Shown here: positions 23,139 through 35,481 of the stretch, in pieces | Numbering within the stretch: the first letter of the stretch is position 1 | How the letters are laid out: the number at the start of each line of letters is the position of its first letter | Assembly: GCA_024195585.1 (NCBI GenBank) | Contig: SWBL01000302.1 | Span: forward strand, 1-64,000 | Length of the DNA: 64,000 bases | Direction of reading: 5' to 3' | Source: Aureobasidium sp. EXF-3400 | Taxonomy: Eukaryota > Ascomycota > Dothideomycetes > Dothideales > Saccotheciaceae | Program-made: the position numbers and the translations under genes | The notes under the pieces: generated by a model | What the model was told of the DNA's origin: nothing | The model's input: only the letters and a program-made list of their open reading frames with translations | The model's database searches: none

Positions 23139-26100
23139 CTACATCAAGGTCGAGCGTCCACCAATCTCAGTCCCAGCCTCTCCATCTGCCATCTCGCCAT
23201 TTCTGCCTACAACAAACTCCCTGTATATAGTGCTCAACCTCCTCTGATCAGCCTTTGAGATCGAAGGCCTGGTCTGCTCTAGACTTTTCACTACATGTCT
23301 CCATGAGATCACTGGTTCTTGTGTTCCTGCAACTTCCTCTTTGACACCATTGGTATTAGTATCGGCAGAGGCAGAATTGGTTGCTTTGGAGCGTTTGCGT
23401 GCCGTTTCCAGAGCAGCAAGTTTTGTAGCAATGTTAGCTCGTTCGGCTAGCGATTGGGGTGTTGGATTGGCAGAGATGTCTTTTCCTAGACTTTCGTCGC
23501 CGTAACGGAAATAGGTAAAGTCTTTATACTTCGACTTTGAGCGTGAAGATGAAGACTTGTCGCTGCTGCCGTTGCCGAGTTCCTCGGTGGGACCTAGGAC
23601 GTCGTGAATGGCTTCTAGATGTGCGTTGTACATGACTGCTTGCAAGTCTGCGCCGGAGTATCCTTGTGTTTGTCGGGCAATCTCTTGTAGGCTTTGGTTC
23701 TGATTGGATTCGTCCAGAATGCTACCTTCGATTTTGAGGTTGCCAGTTACGGCGCGCAGGATATCGAGACGATCATCCGTGTTTGGCATATCGCATAACA
23801 GACTCTTGTCTAGACGACCGGGACGGAGAAGGGCAGGATCGATGAGATCGGGTCGACTGGTAGCGGCGAGCACATATACACCTGAAAGACCTTCTGCACC
23901 ATCCATCTGTGTGAGCAGCTGATTGACAACACGATCAGTAACGCCTGTGCTGTCGTGACCTCTCTTTGGCGCAATACTGTCAAACTCATCGAAGAAGAGC
24001 ACGCAAGGACGTGCAGCTTCTGCTCTATCAAAAAGATCGCGAACACTCTTTTCGGAAGCACCAATATATTTGTTGAGAATCTCAGGTCCCTTGACCGAGA
24101 TGAAGTTGAGACCGCACTCTCCTGCTACTGCAGATGCGAGTAATGTCTTTCCACATCCCGGATATCCGTATAGCAGCAGACCTGACCGAAGGCGCAGTGG
24201 GCATTGTGCAAAGATAGGTGCGTATGTTGTCGGGTATTGCAAAGTCTCCAACAGGGTCTGCCTGGTTTCTTGCAGACCACCAATCGATGACCAAGTAGTG
24301 GTAGACGTTTGTAGAGTAACACCACGAAGAGAGGCTGGGGTAAAGCCTTTGAGTGCAGCTGTAAAGTCCTCCCTGGTCAACGAGACTCGTGGGTTTTCTG
24401 CATCCTCCGATACACTCCGGATAAGGGCTTCATTTTGTGCTCTCGAGACAAGAGACGTGAGATCTCCAGGCATATAGCCATCAGTTTGTCCAGCGACATC
24501 CAAGAAGTCAATCGAGGGGTCTACTTCGAAACCATTCGCACTGTCTGCTTGATCCCCTGCCTCTGAGCCGCCCATCCAAGCGGCGCCATCGCTACGAGAT
24601 CTTGAGTGTTTTGGTTGCTCGGCATCTTTCTGGCCCACCAGAAGTTCAAGAACTTTACGTCTGCCATCCTTGTTTGGTGCTTTCAGCGTCAGGATATCGC
24701 GAACAACATGTCCTCCAATAACAACATTGTTGACAGACTCTTTCGCTTGAGCAGTGGCCAGTAACACGACACCAGTATCTCGGGAGCAGTGTTGTCTTGC
24801 GATAGAGCACAGAAGCTCACTGACCTGCCTGCTACGGCCGTTGTCGTTGCCGACTTGAAGTTCCGTCTCGGCAGGACAGAGTTTATCAATGTCGTCCAAG
24901 ACGACCAAAGCGCGACCACCGAGTCTAGCACCCCATGCTCCAGCACCAAAGATCCTCTGTAGGTGTTCCTTGATGGTAGAGACACGTGTCTCGTCCGTGA
25001 CGAGCGTCCGGCAGGAAAAGTATGTGACATGATATAGATGCTCTTTGCGGAGTCTGTTAGCAAGAAGATGTGCAAGAGAAGTCTTTCCTGAGCCCAATCC
25101 TCCCGTGAGCAATATGGATGATGAGTGTGAGAGGTGTCTCTGAAGCTCAGCCGTCAGAGTATCGATGCCGACCATCTCTGTTGGTGATTCTGGTAAGTCA
25201 TGACCAGGGCTTCCTCGTGTCAAATCTGATGGTTTTGCAATTTCTGGCTGGACCTCTATCGTCAGCTTACGCTCAGCACCAATGAGCCAATCCGCAGACT
25301 TCTTCAACGGGTGCTCTTCTGTGCTACTCGGCGAAGGATCGAATCGTAGGATACCGCCTGGCCAGGCATGGTCTTTGTTCTTGTCGCTCTCTGCAGGTAG
25401 CAGCATTCCGTCTGTCAAAGGACCTTCAAGCAGACCAGATCCATCTTGACCATCACCAAAGATGGCTCTCAGCTTTCGTACGGCTGCCTCTTTCTCGGCG
25501 GTGGATTCACCACCGAACTTCAGAACATTTGACTGGGCAGTGCCGAAAGGAAAGACACGTAAGTTCTTAACCACAGACTCTTTCTCCTTTGATTCTTTCT
25601 TCATGGCCGAAGTGGTCTTGGGTAGCTGTGGAGGAGCGGCTTCGATCCTGACTATGCCTCCCACTAGTCCCGCAGAGCCCATGGCTGCACACAGCATTGA
25701 CGATAAAGCAGCATGCTGACTGTCTGGAGCATCATTCCAAGCGCACAATCGTGCGACGATCTTGGAAGCGGCCTTTTCGGAGTCCATGGCCTGTTTCTGC
25801 GGATTGATAGGCTCTTCTAAGCTTGCAGGTCGGACGACTGATACCGAAACCCAAGTAAGACCTTTCAGACTCTTGGACAGCAGATGATCATTATCCAACC
25901 AGATACGTAAACCCTTGTCTGTATCTCCAGGATCCTCGTCGTTAAAGTATTCGGCAGCTATGGCACGGTCGACACCTCGGAGGAACAGTGGCGGACGTGT
26001 AGGTAGCTCGTCGCGTGTGGCTGGGTGTCGTACAGTACTGGCATTGCTTCTGCCTCCTACGCTCTTTCTGCTTGTGCTAGCGATACTTCTGCTCGAGCGA

Positions 26101-26867
26101 TCAGAGCTTCGGGGCTGGCGAGTCTTTGGCGCAACGATGACCTCTGCATCAGGCGAGATCTTTACGAAGGCCTGTGTTGATGACGGTGCAGGGCTGAGAG
26201 ATGTGACTAGAATATTCGCGGTAGATGTTGGGGTAAGGTGCAGAGTCAATGGATGGCGTTGAGACTGAGCACCTGAGAAGGCAGGATTCGGAAGAGCACG
26301 AACTTGGGACAGGAAGTTCATCTCGAGGAAACGAGCATGCAATTCAATAATGTCCCAATCGGTCGGGGTGAGGGGCTCAATGTTGACGGTATGCGCTTGC
26401 GGAGGATCGATGTGGAGGTTGACGGCGACCTTCAGGCCATTGGTTATGCCCAAGACTCTTGCCAGAGTAGTATCCAGCTCGATGCTAGCAATATCTTGAT
26501 CTTGTCTAGCAGCACTTCCTCTTGTCCCTTGTATTCCATTCCTTGACACTATGGGGGCCAATCTGGTTTGACTCTGCATACCGGTCCATCCTAGGTATAT
26601 CGAGCGTGGTTGCGACGAGGGCGCGTTCGGTTTGTCGGTGGGTGGTGCTGGCTGACGAAAGCTGAGCTCAACGACTACATTCTGAGCTACCTACACGCGT
26701 CAGTCTGGCTTCTTGCTTAGTCGACAGGAAATAGTTACTGTGTTGGCATTGACCAGTACAGAGACCAGCGAAGATGGTAGATTGACCAGACAGCTCTTGA
26801 GCTGCGGTTGCAGCACCACTTCGGCCTGTGTCGCGCCCTTTGAGCCTTTGGAAAGTGGTAGAGACAT
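23139..26867 (-). CDS. pex1: Peroxisomal AAA-ATPase PEX1
   Basis: Two exons (26739-26867 and 23139-26690) encode about 1226 aa. The 48-nt intron joins LVNANT to VAQNVVVEL, restoring the conserved N-terminal domain, so the first long-frame ATG at 26579 is internal. Order: adaptor-like N-domain, Ser/Lys-rich linker, AAA D1 with GGLGSGKTS (about residue 575) and VVLDDIDKL, then AAA D2 with GYPGCGKTLLASA (about residue 885), FFDEFDSIAPKRG and the arginine-finger region LRPGRLDKSL. PEX1 with PEX6 forms the hexameric motor that extracts ubiquitinated PEX5 from the peroxisome membrane for matrix protein import. A low-complexity Ser/Lys insert follows D2. Confidence 0.96.
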
Positions 26868-27470
26868 GACAGACTCGACTACAAGCTTGACTTCAAGGAT
26901 AACAAGAGCAAGATGGCAGGTACGATCGGCCAGGGACCAAATGCGGCTTCGGCTTCCTCAATCAAACAACCGAGGCTTCCCCCGGCCTTCACATGCTGCG
27001 TCGGCACATCACCCGCCGATACAGGACACCTTGCTGCCTCAGGCACTCACTCAAGACACAACATGGGTAAGAATATTAATTTGCAATTGTACTAAGAACT
27101 CATATAAGGATAATGGCCGTGATATCAGAACATCCTCCCATATAAAAGTCCTTTGCCTTTTTCCCCTCAGCCCCAGATCCCATCCCACTCAACCTCTCTA
27201 CACCTTAGCGCCGTAATCGTTTCGAACAAGTCTCTCCAGAAGTCTGATCCAGACCCGCTGTATGCTTGCTTTGGTTTATCATGCGGCCATCACTTTCGTC
27301 AACGGGAACGGTCCTGCGTTCATCCTTGCTATCGCTCAATCTTGAGCGACAATGAGTGTGTGTATGTGTGTGGAGTCGAGAGAGCCTCGGGCAGATGTCC
27401 AGTACCGAGCGAGTCGCGTCCGGCGCCAGCTGTCGATAGTCTCGTAGTCGAGAATCCCAAAGCTTCATCC
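26868..27470. other. PEX1 promoter and neighbouring 3' region
   Basis: Upstream flank of PEX1 and 3' flank of the Ser/Pro-rich gene. A TG-rich run (GTGTGTGTATGTGTGTGGAG) lies near 27355-27375. No gene was seen. Confidence 0.45.
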
Positions 27471-28265
27471 TCATTCTTCAATCTTTCTCCTCTTGCCCTT
27501 TGGTGCTGGATCGAGTGGGGTTCGTGAGTAGGTCACTGTCCTTGTAACTACTTGTCGAACACTCATCTTGCTGGTCGTGCTACTCTCAGCTTCGGTTGGT
27601 GAATACTCAGCACTCCATGGCTTTCCACTCAACGCGGATGCGCTGTGGGGCTCATGGTGTGTACGAGCACTCATCGGAGAACGAAGATTGGCTGGTGACA
27701 TGGGCGAAGGAGGCACCTGGATACTCCTAGGAAGCTTTGCAGACCGTGGCTTTGCAAACGGAGAAGGCGGTATAATGACTCGTGGCGACTGTGGTTTGAC
27801 CTTGCGCTTGGTTTCTGAGATTGTGCTAGACACGGAATGCACAGACTCAGTCGAACTTGAGATCACTGACGTGACCGAAGACTCGGAGCTGGTAGAGTTG
27901 GTGCGAGAGAGTGCTGGTTGTACTGCCTCAGGAGTAGCATCTGGAGTTTTCTCGTCTGTCTCCTCGATGGCCTCGCTGTGTACTTTGTCGCCAAAGTGGA
28001 ACTTCGAGCTGGTCCCGGTGGTAAGTGGACTGGCCAGACCGGTAGACATTGACTTCAAGAAGTCCAGATAGGCCACTGGAGGGGTGACGGGTGTTTTGAT
28101 GTTCTCTTCTCGCTTGATGAAGCTTGGTGTACCTGGAAAGGGACTCTTGACTTCGGAAGGATACGAGGCTGACAGAGGAGTCTGAAGAGTCGGCCTCTTG
28201 GGTCGTTTGTCATCATTGGTCTTCGTCTCGATGACAGAAGGAGCTGAGGTACTCCTGGCCGCCAT
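27471..28265 (-). CDS. Ser/Pro-rich hypothetical protein (264 aa)
   Basis: A single open frame, predicted largely disordered: Ser, Thr and Pro repeats, many SP/TP sites (TPLSASYPSE, PRVIIPPSPFAKPRS, VPPSPMSPANLRSPMSA), a short conserved-looking helix PPVAYLDFLKSMSTGL and a basic end KGKRRKIEE that could be a nuclear signal. Composition and codon use differ from chance frames, and the start MAARSTSAPS is typical. I do not recognise a named family. The many SP/TP sites suggest proline-directed kinase targets, which is inference. Confidence 0.75.
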   Translation of the reverse strand: MAARSTSAPSVIETKTNDDKRPKRPTLQTPLSASYPSEVKSPFPGTPSFIKREENIKTPVTPPVAYLDFLKSMSTGLASPLTTGTSSKFHFGDKVHSEAIEETDEKTPDATPEAVQPALSRTNSTSSESSVTSVISSSTESVHSVSSTISETKRKVKPQSPRVIIPPSPFAKPRSAKLPRSIQVPPSPMSPANLRSPMSARTHHEPHSASALSGKPWSAEYSPTEAESSTTSKMSVRQVVTRTVTYSRTPLDPAPKGKRRKIEE

Positions 28266-28960
28266 GTTGCAAAGTCAAGGAAAGGAACGGACAAAGCGAG
28301 TGACTTGACTAAAGAACAAGGACAGTTGTAGATATGAATTCCCAACCGGACGGATGAAAATGTGACTATGAAAGCACAAGAGAGGCCAGAAAGAAAGAGA
28401 GTATATAAGCCGCACTTTGTATGCTTACCTGAAAAGCAACGAGACTGGACGAAACAAGAGCTCTACTCAACACAAAAGGACAAGGGCGGCGCGTAAGCCG
28501 CAAGGGTCGCCGCACGAATCGCCTCGACTAAGTTTATTTCTGGCATGGATGCTACCGCCCTGTCTAGTCCCGGTTGCGTTAAGGTGGCCTTGCAAGTTGC
28601 CAATTGAAAGCTCTTGTAACGCGCGGGCTCGGGATTCTGCTATGCGCTGCGAGCCCTCATTGGGTCGACGAGTAGCTAAGCGCCCTGGTCAGTCATACGC
28701 TGTGACAGACGTATCAGATTGCATGGTGCCCCATCAAGAAGCTTTTTACTCGCAGCCAAGAACAGCGCATGGCAAGAAGGTACTTGTGAATGGCGTCCGC
28801 TCACGATGTGCAAGTGTGAGAGATGTGCTGGAGGATGAAGGAAGATTGGGCAGTCACCCCGCTTGTCGACTGTGAATTCTGTCACTGGCTGCCAGCCTCC
28901 AAACCATGATAAACGAATATTGGTATAATACATGTCGCTCGCTCCAAACCCATGACCCAA
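28266..28960. other. Intergenic, no supported gene
   Basis: 5' flank of the Ser/Pro-rich gene and 3' flank of the LYAR-type gene. Frames at 28417-28875 and 28676-28960 overlap on opposite strands and lack support. Confidence 0.4.
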
Positions 28961-29921
28961 TCAAATGAAAAGAACAAACTCTCCTCTCTCGTTCTTCCTG
29001 ATGCGAAGATCCTTCCAGAGGTCCTTGTCGCCATCATCCTTCTTGCCCTGAGCTTGACGCTCACGGTGGTAGCGCTTGAGAGCCTTGTTGATGCTCAAGC
29101 CGCTGTCGCTCTCGGGGCCCTTGTCAACAAAGCTCAAGAACAGCTCTGCTGGTGTGCGTTTGGTGACGAGTTGCTTGTCTTCGCGCGCGTCTGAAGATTT
29201 GGACGAGCTCTTGACTGACGAAGCCTTCTTTGATGATTCCTTCTCTGACTTGTCCTTCTTGCTACGCTTCTTGGGGCTCAGAGGGCTGGCAGCAGCACCG
29301 TCCTCGCCGAAGTCGGGGCCGGACAGCATTCTGTTCAAGCCACCAGTGAGACCAGTGTGCAATGCAGGAGTGGGTTCTGCCATGTCTTCATCTCTCTTGC
29401 GCTTCTTGTCGCTCTTGCTCTTGTCATCACGGTCGCGCTTCGAGGCCGGGGTAACAAAAGGTGCGGGATCGATCTTTGCGGGAGTGGTGTCCATGTAGTC
29501 AAAAACGTTCACACCGGGAGGCAGCTCGGCGCCAGAGGGAGGAGGAGAGGGAGCCTTTGGTGGGGCGTTGGTTTTGGCGACATCGGTAGTGGTAGGTTCG
29601 GGAGCCTTTGTCTGTACGAGTGCCTGTTCCTGCTTCTTCTGGTGCTGATTTTGACCCTTGCCCTTCTTCTCGCCTCTGTAGAGATGGCCCTGGTATTTTT
29701 GAGCCTCAGACATACAGCTGGTATGCGCACGGTAGTCGGTGCCTTGGAAGTGGACCATGCAATCGATGCAGGTATAAGATGCGCCCCAGCACTGGTTGGC
29801 GTGAGGGTCGAGCTTCTTCTTGGTGAGGATGTCACCGCATCCCTTAGCGATGAATTAGTATCAGGACTGATGCATATGTTTCAATGTTTTCAGCGCATAC
29901 CTCACACGAAAAGGAAACCAT
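28961..29921 (-). CDS. LYAR-type C2HC zinc finger protein
   Basis: Two exons (29901-29921, 28961-29842) encode 300 aa. The first exon is only seven codons (MVSFSCE), and splicing the 58-nt intron completes the first zinc site CEGCGDILTKKKLDPHANQC, followed by a second C/H set CIDCMVHFQGTDYRAHTSC. This is the paired LYAR zinc finger. The middle is Lys/Glu-rich and disordered with several basic stretches. The C-terminus INKALKRYHRERQ...KDLWKDLRIRKNERGEFVLFI is the conserved LYAR end. Relatives are nucleolar proteins involved in rRNA processing and growth control, so a nucleolar role is likely. Confidence 0.92.
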
Positions 29922-30306
29922 GTTGAATTAACGCGCGGTTGGCGAAGTTATGCTGTGTCGCAAAGGAGTGGCGGCTCTGCGCAGGGTTCCGAATTTGATC
30001 GACGACGGTATTGAGGAATCCACGAGCGGTTTCAGGCGACAAAAGGTGGAGCGAGTGATTGCGAGATGAGACGAGGCTTCTGGCAATTTTTGAGCAAAAA
30101 GTTGATTTCTATTTATTTTGGTATGCGGAGGCTAGCGCGATGCGGCTCGTTCGGCGATCGGCTTCTCGCCCTTGCGTAATACGGGGTATCCAAGAAGAGG
30201 GCAACAAGAAGGACTTGAGATGGACTGGAGCGTATCAATAGTGCTGGTAGATTAAAAATTGTTCGTAAATGTCTAGTTGAATAATTCAGCGGTGAATATC
30301 CCTAAA
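29922..30306. other. LYAR-type gene promoter and ERV2 3' region
   Basis: Short spacer, AT-rich around 30090-30125 and 30240-30290. No gene was seen. Confidence 0.4.
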
Positions 30307-31147
30307 TCACCCTCCTCGGCCCCATCTTCGAAGGCTACTGTCAGCATGGCTCGATATGTTCAAGGTATAGATACGACTTACCCATCTTCTTCCAGCTTCA
30401 GAGGAACATCTTCCGGAGGGTCAAACTTCTTCCTCGCCTGTGTGATCTCTTTCTTATCCCCTCCTTCTGGTGCCTCTCCATCTGCACATCCACAATCGTA
30501 GAAGTCACCAATGTTGGAACAATCGAATATCTCTTTATTCAAGGACTTGTTGACCTCGTTGTGGACATGGCAACCCCAAGCTGCGGCTGCTGATCGTGAT
30601 GTGACTTGCGGAGGGAACTTGTCGAGAATCGTTCGGAAGTGACCGGCACATTCGCCGCTGCGACATGTGTGTTAGCTAGGGTCTTGTACTGTGTTGGCAG
30701 ACCTCATACCAAGGGTATAGTCGTTGGAACAGGTGTATGTATGCGTTCAAGGCGGAACTCTCTTCGGCGGTCGGTTTGTCAGGGAAGCGGGCGAATGTCG
30801 TGTGGAAGAGCTTCCATGCTGCACGACCGAGTTCGGCTCTAGAGAAAGCATGTCAGTCATCTGTGAGGTCTCATGGACTGTAGCAGAGGGGGATTGGCCA
30901 CTGCGACGTACTTTGCTGTCTCGTTGCCGAGCTTGGGTGCTATCACATGTCCAGAAAGAGTCGATTCTTGTATTTCGTAACGTGCTGGTGCAACTCCTTC
31001 TGGCACTCCACCTCTTCCGTTTGCCAGCGGATGCCGTACACCAACTGCTTGAGAGCGGAATGAATAGACAAATGTGAATCCGAGGAAGGCCGACACGGCG
31101 ATGAGGAGGAAGACGAATCGCCGACTAGGTCCTGGAGCTACGGGCAT
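30307..31147 (-). CDS. erv2: FAD-linked sulfhydryl oxidase, Erv2 type
   Basis: Four exons (30912-31147, 30710-30838, 30382-30657, 30307-30334 if the TAG acceptor is used; 30307-30337 with the CAG) give about 222-223 aa. An N-terminal signal-anchor lies at residues ~10-30. The ERV/ALR core shows GRAAWKLFHTTFARFPDKP, the redox pair YPCGECAGHF assembled across an intron, and the FAD-binding WGCHVHNEVNK. A C-terminal FDCSNIGDFYDCGC could be the shuttle cysteine pair. The protein ends LRRWGRGG. Erv2 makes disulfides in the ER lumen and passes them to PDI. The last exon is tiny and its acceptor is ambiguous by three bases. The TAG is favoured because the branch point abuts the CAG. Confidence 0.88.
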
Positions 31148-31425
31148 GCTGTGTGTATTTCTGTTGGATATCCAATTGGTTTCTATCGTAGCATTGTCCA
31201 GATGAGTGATCAAGATATTATTGTATCGTAATCAAAGGAGAGAGAAAGAAATGTTGCCGTTGCGACATGGAAATCGAGGGGCTTTCCCAAATGCTCCGAA
31301 TGACAACGCGCGTTGCGTCATCTCACTCATTGTTCGCTCGAGTCAAAGGTTTAACAATAGTTGTCAAAAATTGCATCTCGTTCATGCTGTATGGGTATCT
31401 ATATCTAAAAGTACAATTCAAGTCT

Positions 31426-32915
31426 CTACGAGCCTTCAGCCGGAGTGGATTCGCTAGCCGATTGATCCTGCTTCTCAGGTTCAGCACCAGACTGGTTCTG
31501 CTTCTCAGGTTCGGGAGTCGGCTCAGGGGTTGGTGAAGAAGACTCATACCAGTCCATGTCCACTGCCTTTACCAAAACGACCTTTGCTCTATCGGTCATG
31601 GCGTAGTAGTCAGGATTGTCTTTTGGTGTGAACATGGCAACGTGTGCAGCGATCTCGTTGCTCGCTTTCTCGTTGATGCACTTGATCCAGGTGCCTTTAC
31701 TTTTCAGCTTCTTGTCCACAACATTGGTAGTCTTGCGCTTCTTGAGCGGTGATTCACCTCGTTGTTCTTTGGCCTCTTTTGGCACTACGCAGAAGGTTCT
31801 CTCTTCACCGAGCAGCTGTTCCGAGTAGTACGTTTTGCCTTGCTTGTGTGTGTCGAGACAGGTGTAGAAGTCGGCAAACCCAATCTTGTGAGAAGAGCTG
31901 AGGGCAGCTACACCTTCGATTCGCTTGGTCAGGTCAGCACCACGGGCTAGACATCCTACAAACTCAAGGTGGCCGCCTGCCCACGCCCAGCCTTTAGAGA
32001 TGTGCTCACGATTCTGCCATACTGCACCTCCGGCTGCTGCTAAAGCTGCAGCTCCACCCGCAAACATGGCATACTTGCCCCATTTACCCCAGCTACCGGC
32101 CTCTGGCGGTGGAAGGGCACCCCCGGGAGCCCTTGTGGGAGGTGCTGGTGTGCTGGATGACTTTCCAAGGCCAAAGAACTGAGAGGCTTGACTGTAAGCG
32201 TTCATGGCGGCAGATGCTGTGTTGTATTGCTCTTCGGCTCCATGAGCTACGACGCCAGGATGTATGCCTAGATATGGAGTGTCGAAAGCAAGTACAGCCT
32301 GGATGTAAGGGAACAAGAACTCGGGAGCTTTGGCGGGGTCGGTGTCCTGAGATGGCACTGTAGGCTTCTCTTGAGGAGGCGCAGACGAAGATCTCTGTTG
32401 TGATCCGGGCACTTCCAAGTTGACTGTACTGTTGTTTTTAGATGTTGGGTTCGATGTAGTCTTGTTGCCAAGTCCCGAATCATCTTGAGTGGTTGGAAAT
32501 GTGCGACTCGAGGGTACAGGTTGATCGCGAGCAATACTGAGCAAGGTCTCTGCTGCTACAATGCCGCCCATCGAGTGGCCAACAAGAACGACTCTCACCG
32601 AAGGGTCAATAGTTGGAGATGGAGTACCATTGGCGACTTCCAGATCGATGCACTTGTCGAGTAACCATCCGTGGAACTTGGCGACGCATTCGGATAAGTC
32701 GCCTTGGGTTTCGAATTTGGGATACACGATGGACAGAATATTTATCTTTGGCAGAGCATTCTGCACAAGGGTTCTGAAGTGATCCGGAAAGCCTACCGTG
32801 CCTATTGAGTAACGAGTTGACGACTAGTAGTAGCGGGGAGTTGTTTACCATCAAATGTGTGGTCTGCTCCCTTGAAACCATGGATAAAGACAAGCAGTAG
32901 ACTCTTTGTTGGCAT
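31426..32915 (-). CDS. DUF676-type putative serine esterase/lipase
   Basis: Two exons (32849-32915, 31426-32801) joined over a 47-nt intron give 480 aa. The first exon carries LLLVFIHGFKGADHTFDG, and exon 2 continues TVGFPDHFRTLVQNAL. The nucleophile elbow is VVLVGHSMGGIVA, so Ser is the likely catalytic residue, with FDTPYLGIHPGV further on. This is the alpha/beta hydrolase DUF676 family. A Gly/Ala-rich possible membrane segment (YAMFAGGAAALAAAGGAVW) sits near the middle, and the tail has Glu/Pro/Gln repeats (EPEKQNQSGA-like, two copies). The true substrate is unknown. Probably a lipid or ester hydrolase. It is divergent from the next gene, 265 bp away. Confidence 0.9.
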
Positions 32916-33180
32916 GTTGTTCTTTTCCCTCTTTCATAGGAGGTTCACGATGTTTTGAGAAAAGCAATGATAGAGTAGAGGTAGAGATAGGGGAAAGACT
33001 TGAGAGAGACGGGCGGTCTGGCCTTGAATGCTGTGTGACAGCGAGCGGCTGCTGCGCGTCATCGAGACCGAGGTGATCATGGAATATCGAGCCTCCAAAT
33101 TTCCACCCATTCTCTAGCATCGTCAACCACACCACTACATTTCTTACGAAGCACACGATCGACGACACACAAAACACATC

Positions 33181-33768
33181 ATGTCACACCCCCAAGAACC
33201 CACGCGACAGCCGACCGTCGACGAGGCCGAACGCTACAAGGTCACTCTGCACCGCGCCGCCATCGCATGTCTCGTTGTCTGCCCAGCTCTCGCCGCTCTA
33301 CCGCCGCGCAAAATGGACTTCTACACCATCTCACTGGTCGGCATGACTGGTTTCTCAGCGAACTACCTATACCGCGAATCACGAGGCCAGAGCATCTGGA
33401 TGGTCATTGGTGGCTCAAAGGCCGAGGACATGCGACCAAAGGGCGACACATCACTACCTACAGATAAGGCTCGCGAGTTCCAGCGTCAATTGAAGCTACA
33501 ACGCGAGGCAAGAGCTGCTGGTGACAATCCTGGTGTCGAGGCCGCTCAGCAGAACAAGCAAAATATCCTTGAACAGGTCTACTATGGAGAGGAGAAGCCC
33601 GAGGGCTGGAGAGCACGCAGAGCTCAAGAAGATCAGAAGGCTCTTGCTGAGGGTAAGGGTCTCAGCGACATCATCCTCGACCAGATCTGGGACGTCTGGA
33701 CCTGGGGCAAGCACAAGGAGGCTCAGGTTGAGGCCGAAGTCAAGTCCGAGGTCGAGAAGAAGAACTAG
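33181..33768 (+). CDS. Conserved fungal small membrane protein (195 aa)
   Basis: An intronless 195-aa frame. After a polar N-terminus (MSHPQEPTRQPTVDEAERYK) come one or two hydrophobic segments (residues ~27-60, ACLVVCPALAALPP then FYTISLVGMTGFSANYLY), then a long charged helical region with GWRARRAQEDQKAL and an acidic/basic tail. Proteins of this layout are often called 'rhomboid family membrane protein' in fungal genomes, but I see no GxSG rhomboid active site, so a protease role is not supported. Mitochondrial or ER membrane location is possible. Confidence 0.8.
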   Translation: MSHPQEPTRQPTVDEAERYKVTLHRAAIACLVVCPALAALPPRKMDFYTISLVGMTGFSANYLYRESRGQSIWMVIGGSKAEDMRPKGDTSLPTDKAREFQRQLKLQREARAAGDNPGVEAAQQNKQNILEQVYYGEEKPEGWRARRAQEDQKALAEGKGLSDIILDQIWDVWTWGKHKEAQVEAEVKSEVEKKN

Positions 33769-34238
33769 AAGGCTTTGTTACAACACTGGAGTCGATATAT
33801 ATCGAAGGGCGATCTTGTACGACTAGCATTCTGCCTTGGACATGAGACTGTATTATACGCGAAACGCATCTTTTTCAATTCACAACCGCTTCCGCCTCGA
33901 GTGTCCCAACCAGGAGAATGGTGTTATGGAACGAACAATTAAACTGGCCCGAGAACAGAAGATAATGCCACTGACGACTTGTATAGTAAATCGTGGGCTC
34001 GACCAACCACCGAACAGTATCAAGGAATATGCAGTAAGCGACATGCTCGCTTAAGAGTTATGCCGAAATCGCGCATCCAACTTCCCGGCAATCTGCAGCC
34101 ACTTTGCTTATTGCTTACCGACCTAGATCCACGTTCAACCCGCCAGTATAAACCTGGGATGTGGTACCTGTCTTCAAGGTTGAAACTCTCTCTTGTCTTT
34201 GAAAAGTCTCCGAGGTTTATCGCAAGATACTAACAACG
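33769..34238. other. Intergenic and amidohydrolase leader
   Basis: No gene was seen. A possible TATA-like CAGTATAAACC lies at about 34143, roughly 95 bp before the amidohydrolase ATG. Confidence 0.45.
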
Positions 34239-35481
34239 ATGGCACTTTTGACTTGGTTCTCGATACTTCTGGGGACTGCTCTTGCACAGGATGCTCCATT
34301 TTCCAACACATCGAGAAGTGCATCCATCTATGCAGCGGCGAAAGCAGATGGTATTGATCTGACAGTTTTACCATTCGTGGCTGCTGCGCTCGACTCGATC
34401 GAAAGCGTCTATACGCCAATTGCACTGCCTTCGTTCAGTAATGCGTCGAGAATTGATGTGCACGGTAGGTCGAGCTGGAATCGACCTCGGGGTCTCGCTC
34501 TTGACTGACTCTCGTTCAGCTCACGTAGTGCCGGGGTGGTATCATGCACTCGTTCCTACGACAGGCCAAAGTCCCACCCCAAACTGGACTATAGAAACAC
34601 AGTTCAACATGATGCAGGCGGTCGGCATTCGCAAAAGTGTTCTCTCCATCTCAGCACCAGGCACTACTGTATACGTCGACGATGAAGCAAAAGCGACCGC
34701 TCTGGCAAGGCTGTTGAACGAATACCTGGCCGCCTTGTCTCACACATATCCCTCCCATTTTGGTTTCTTCGCCGTCACGCCGCTACCTTATGTCGATGCA
34801 GCCATAAGAGAAGCTCGGTATGCACTCGACCATCTCGGCGCTGCAGGCATAGGTCTCCTTTCGAATCACGAAGGTTACTATCTTGGAAACGCTCAATTCC
34901 AGCCTTTCTTCACTTTCCTCAATAGTTCTGCGAACGCCAGCGCCAGCGCCAGCGAGATCATTTTCGTCCATCCAAACGAGCCGTGTTTGAGGATTCCGAA
35001 CGGCAATGGCAGCCTGATCATCGCAAACCCAACTGTCTACCCTGATGGCTTGGTAGAACTCTACTTCGAATCCGCAAGAACGTTTATGGATCTCACTCTC
35101 ACTTCTACGTTGTCGACTTTCTCGAAGCTCAACTTCATCGTCCCACATGCTGGTGGTAGTTCCCCTTCCATCATCAGCAGAATGCTCTCGCGTCTTTCTC
35201 CCGCGGCTTTTGCTGCACAGTTGGAAGTGTTCAAGCAGAGATTGTGGTGGGATACTGCTGGCCCGACTTTTCCTTATCAGGTCAAGGGCTTATTGGCATA
35301 TGGGATTGGAACGGACAAGCTGTTGTTGGGCACTGACTATCCGTATGTTCCTGGCGTTCCTGTGCAAGTGTACAAGGCATTTGCGGACGAAGTAGGAGAG
35401 GCAGACTTCTTGAACGTAACGGAGAAGGATGGAGTGTATCACGGCAACGCTGAGAAGTTGTTTGGAGCTCGATTGGGATGA
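34239..35481 (+). CDS. Secreted amidohydrolase, ACMSD-like
   Basis: Two exons (34239-34464, 34520-35481) encode 395 aa. A signal peptide is evident (MALLTWFSILLGTALAQ). Splicing builds the metal motif DVHAHVVPGWY (HxH). Later landmarks are FVHPNEP (third His), FIVPHAGG and LLGTDYPYVPG (metal Asp), the set found in amidohydrolase-2/ACMSD-type decarboxylases and hydrolases. Several N-glycosylation sites (NTS, NAS, NWT, NSS) fit export. The substrate is unknown. Decarboxylation of an aromatic acid or a related C-C lyase reaction is the likeliest chemistry from the family. An ASASASAS run at ~34939-34955 is a small simple repeat. Confidence 0.9.

Noticed and set aside
33181..33768. Rhomboid protease function for the 195-aa membrane protein
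   Set aside because: Too short, too few helices and no GxSG/His active-site pattern.
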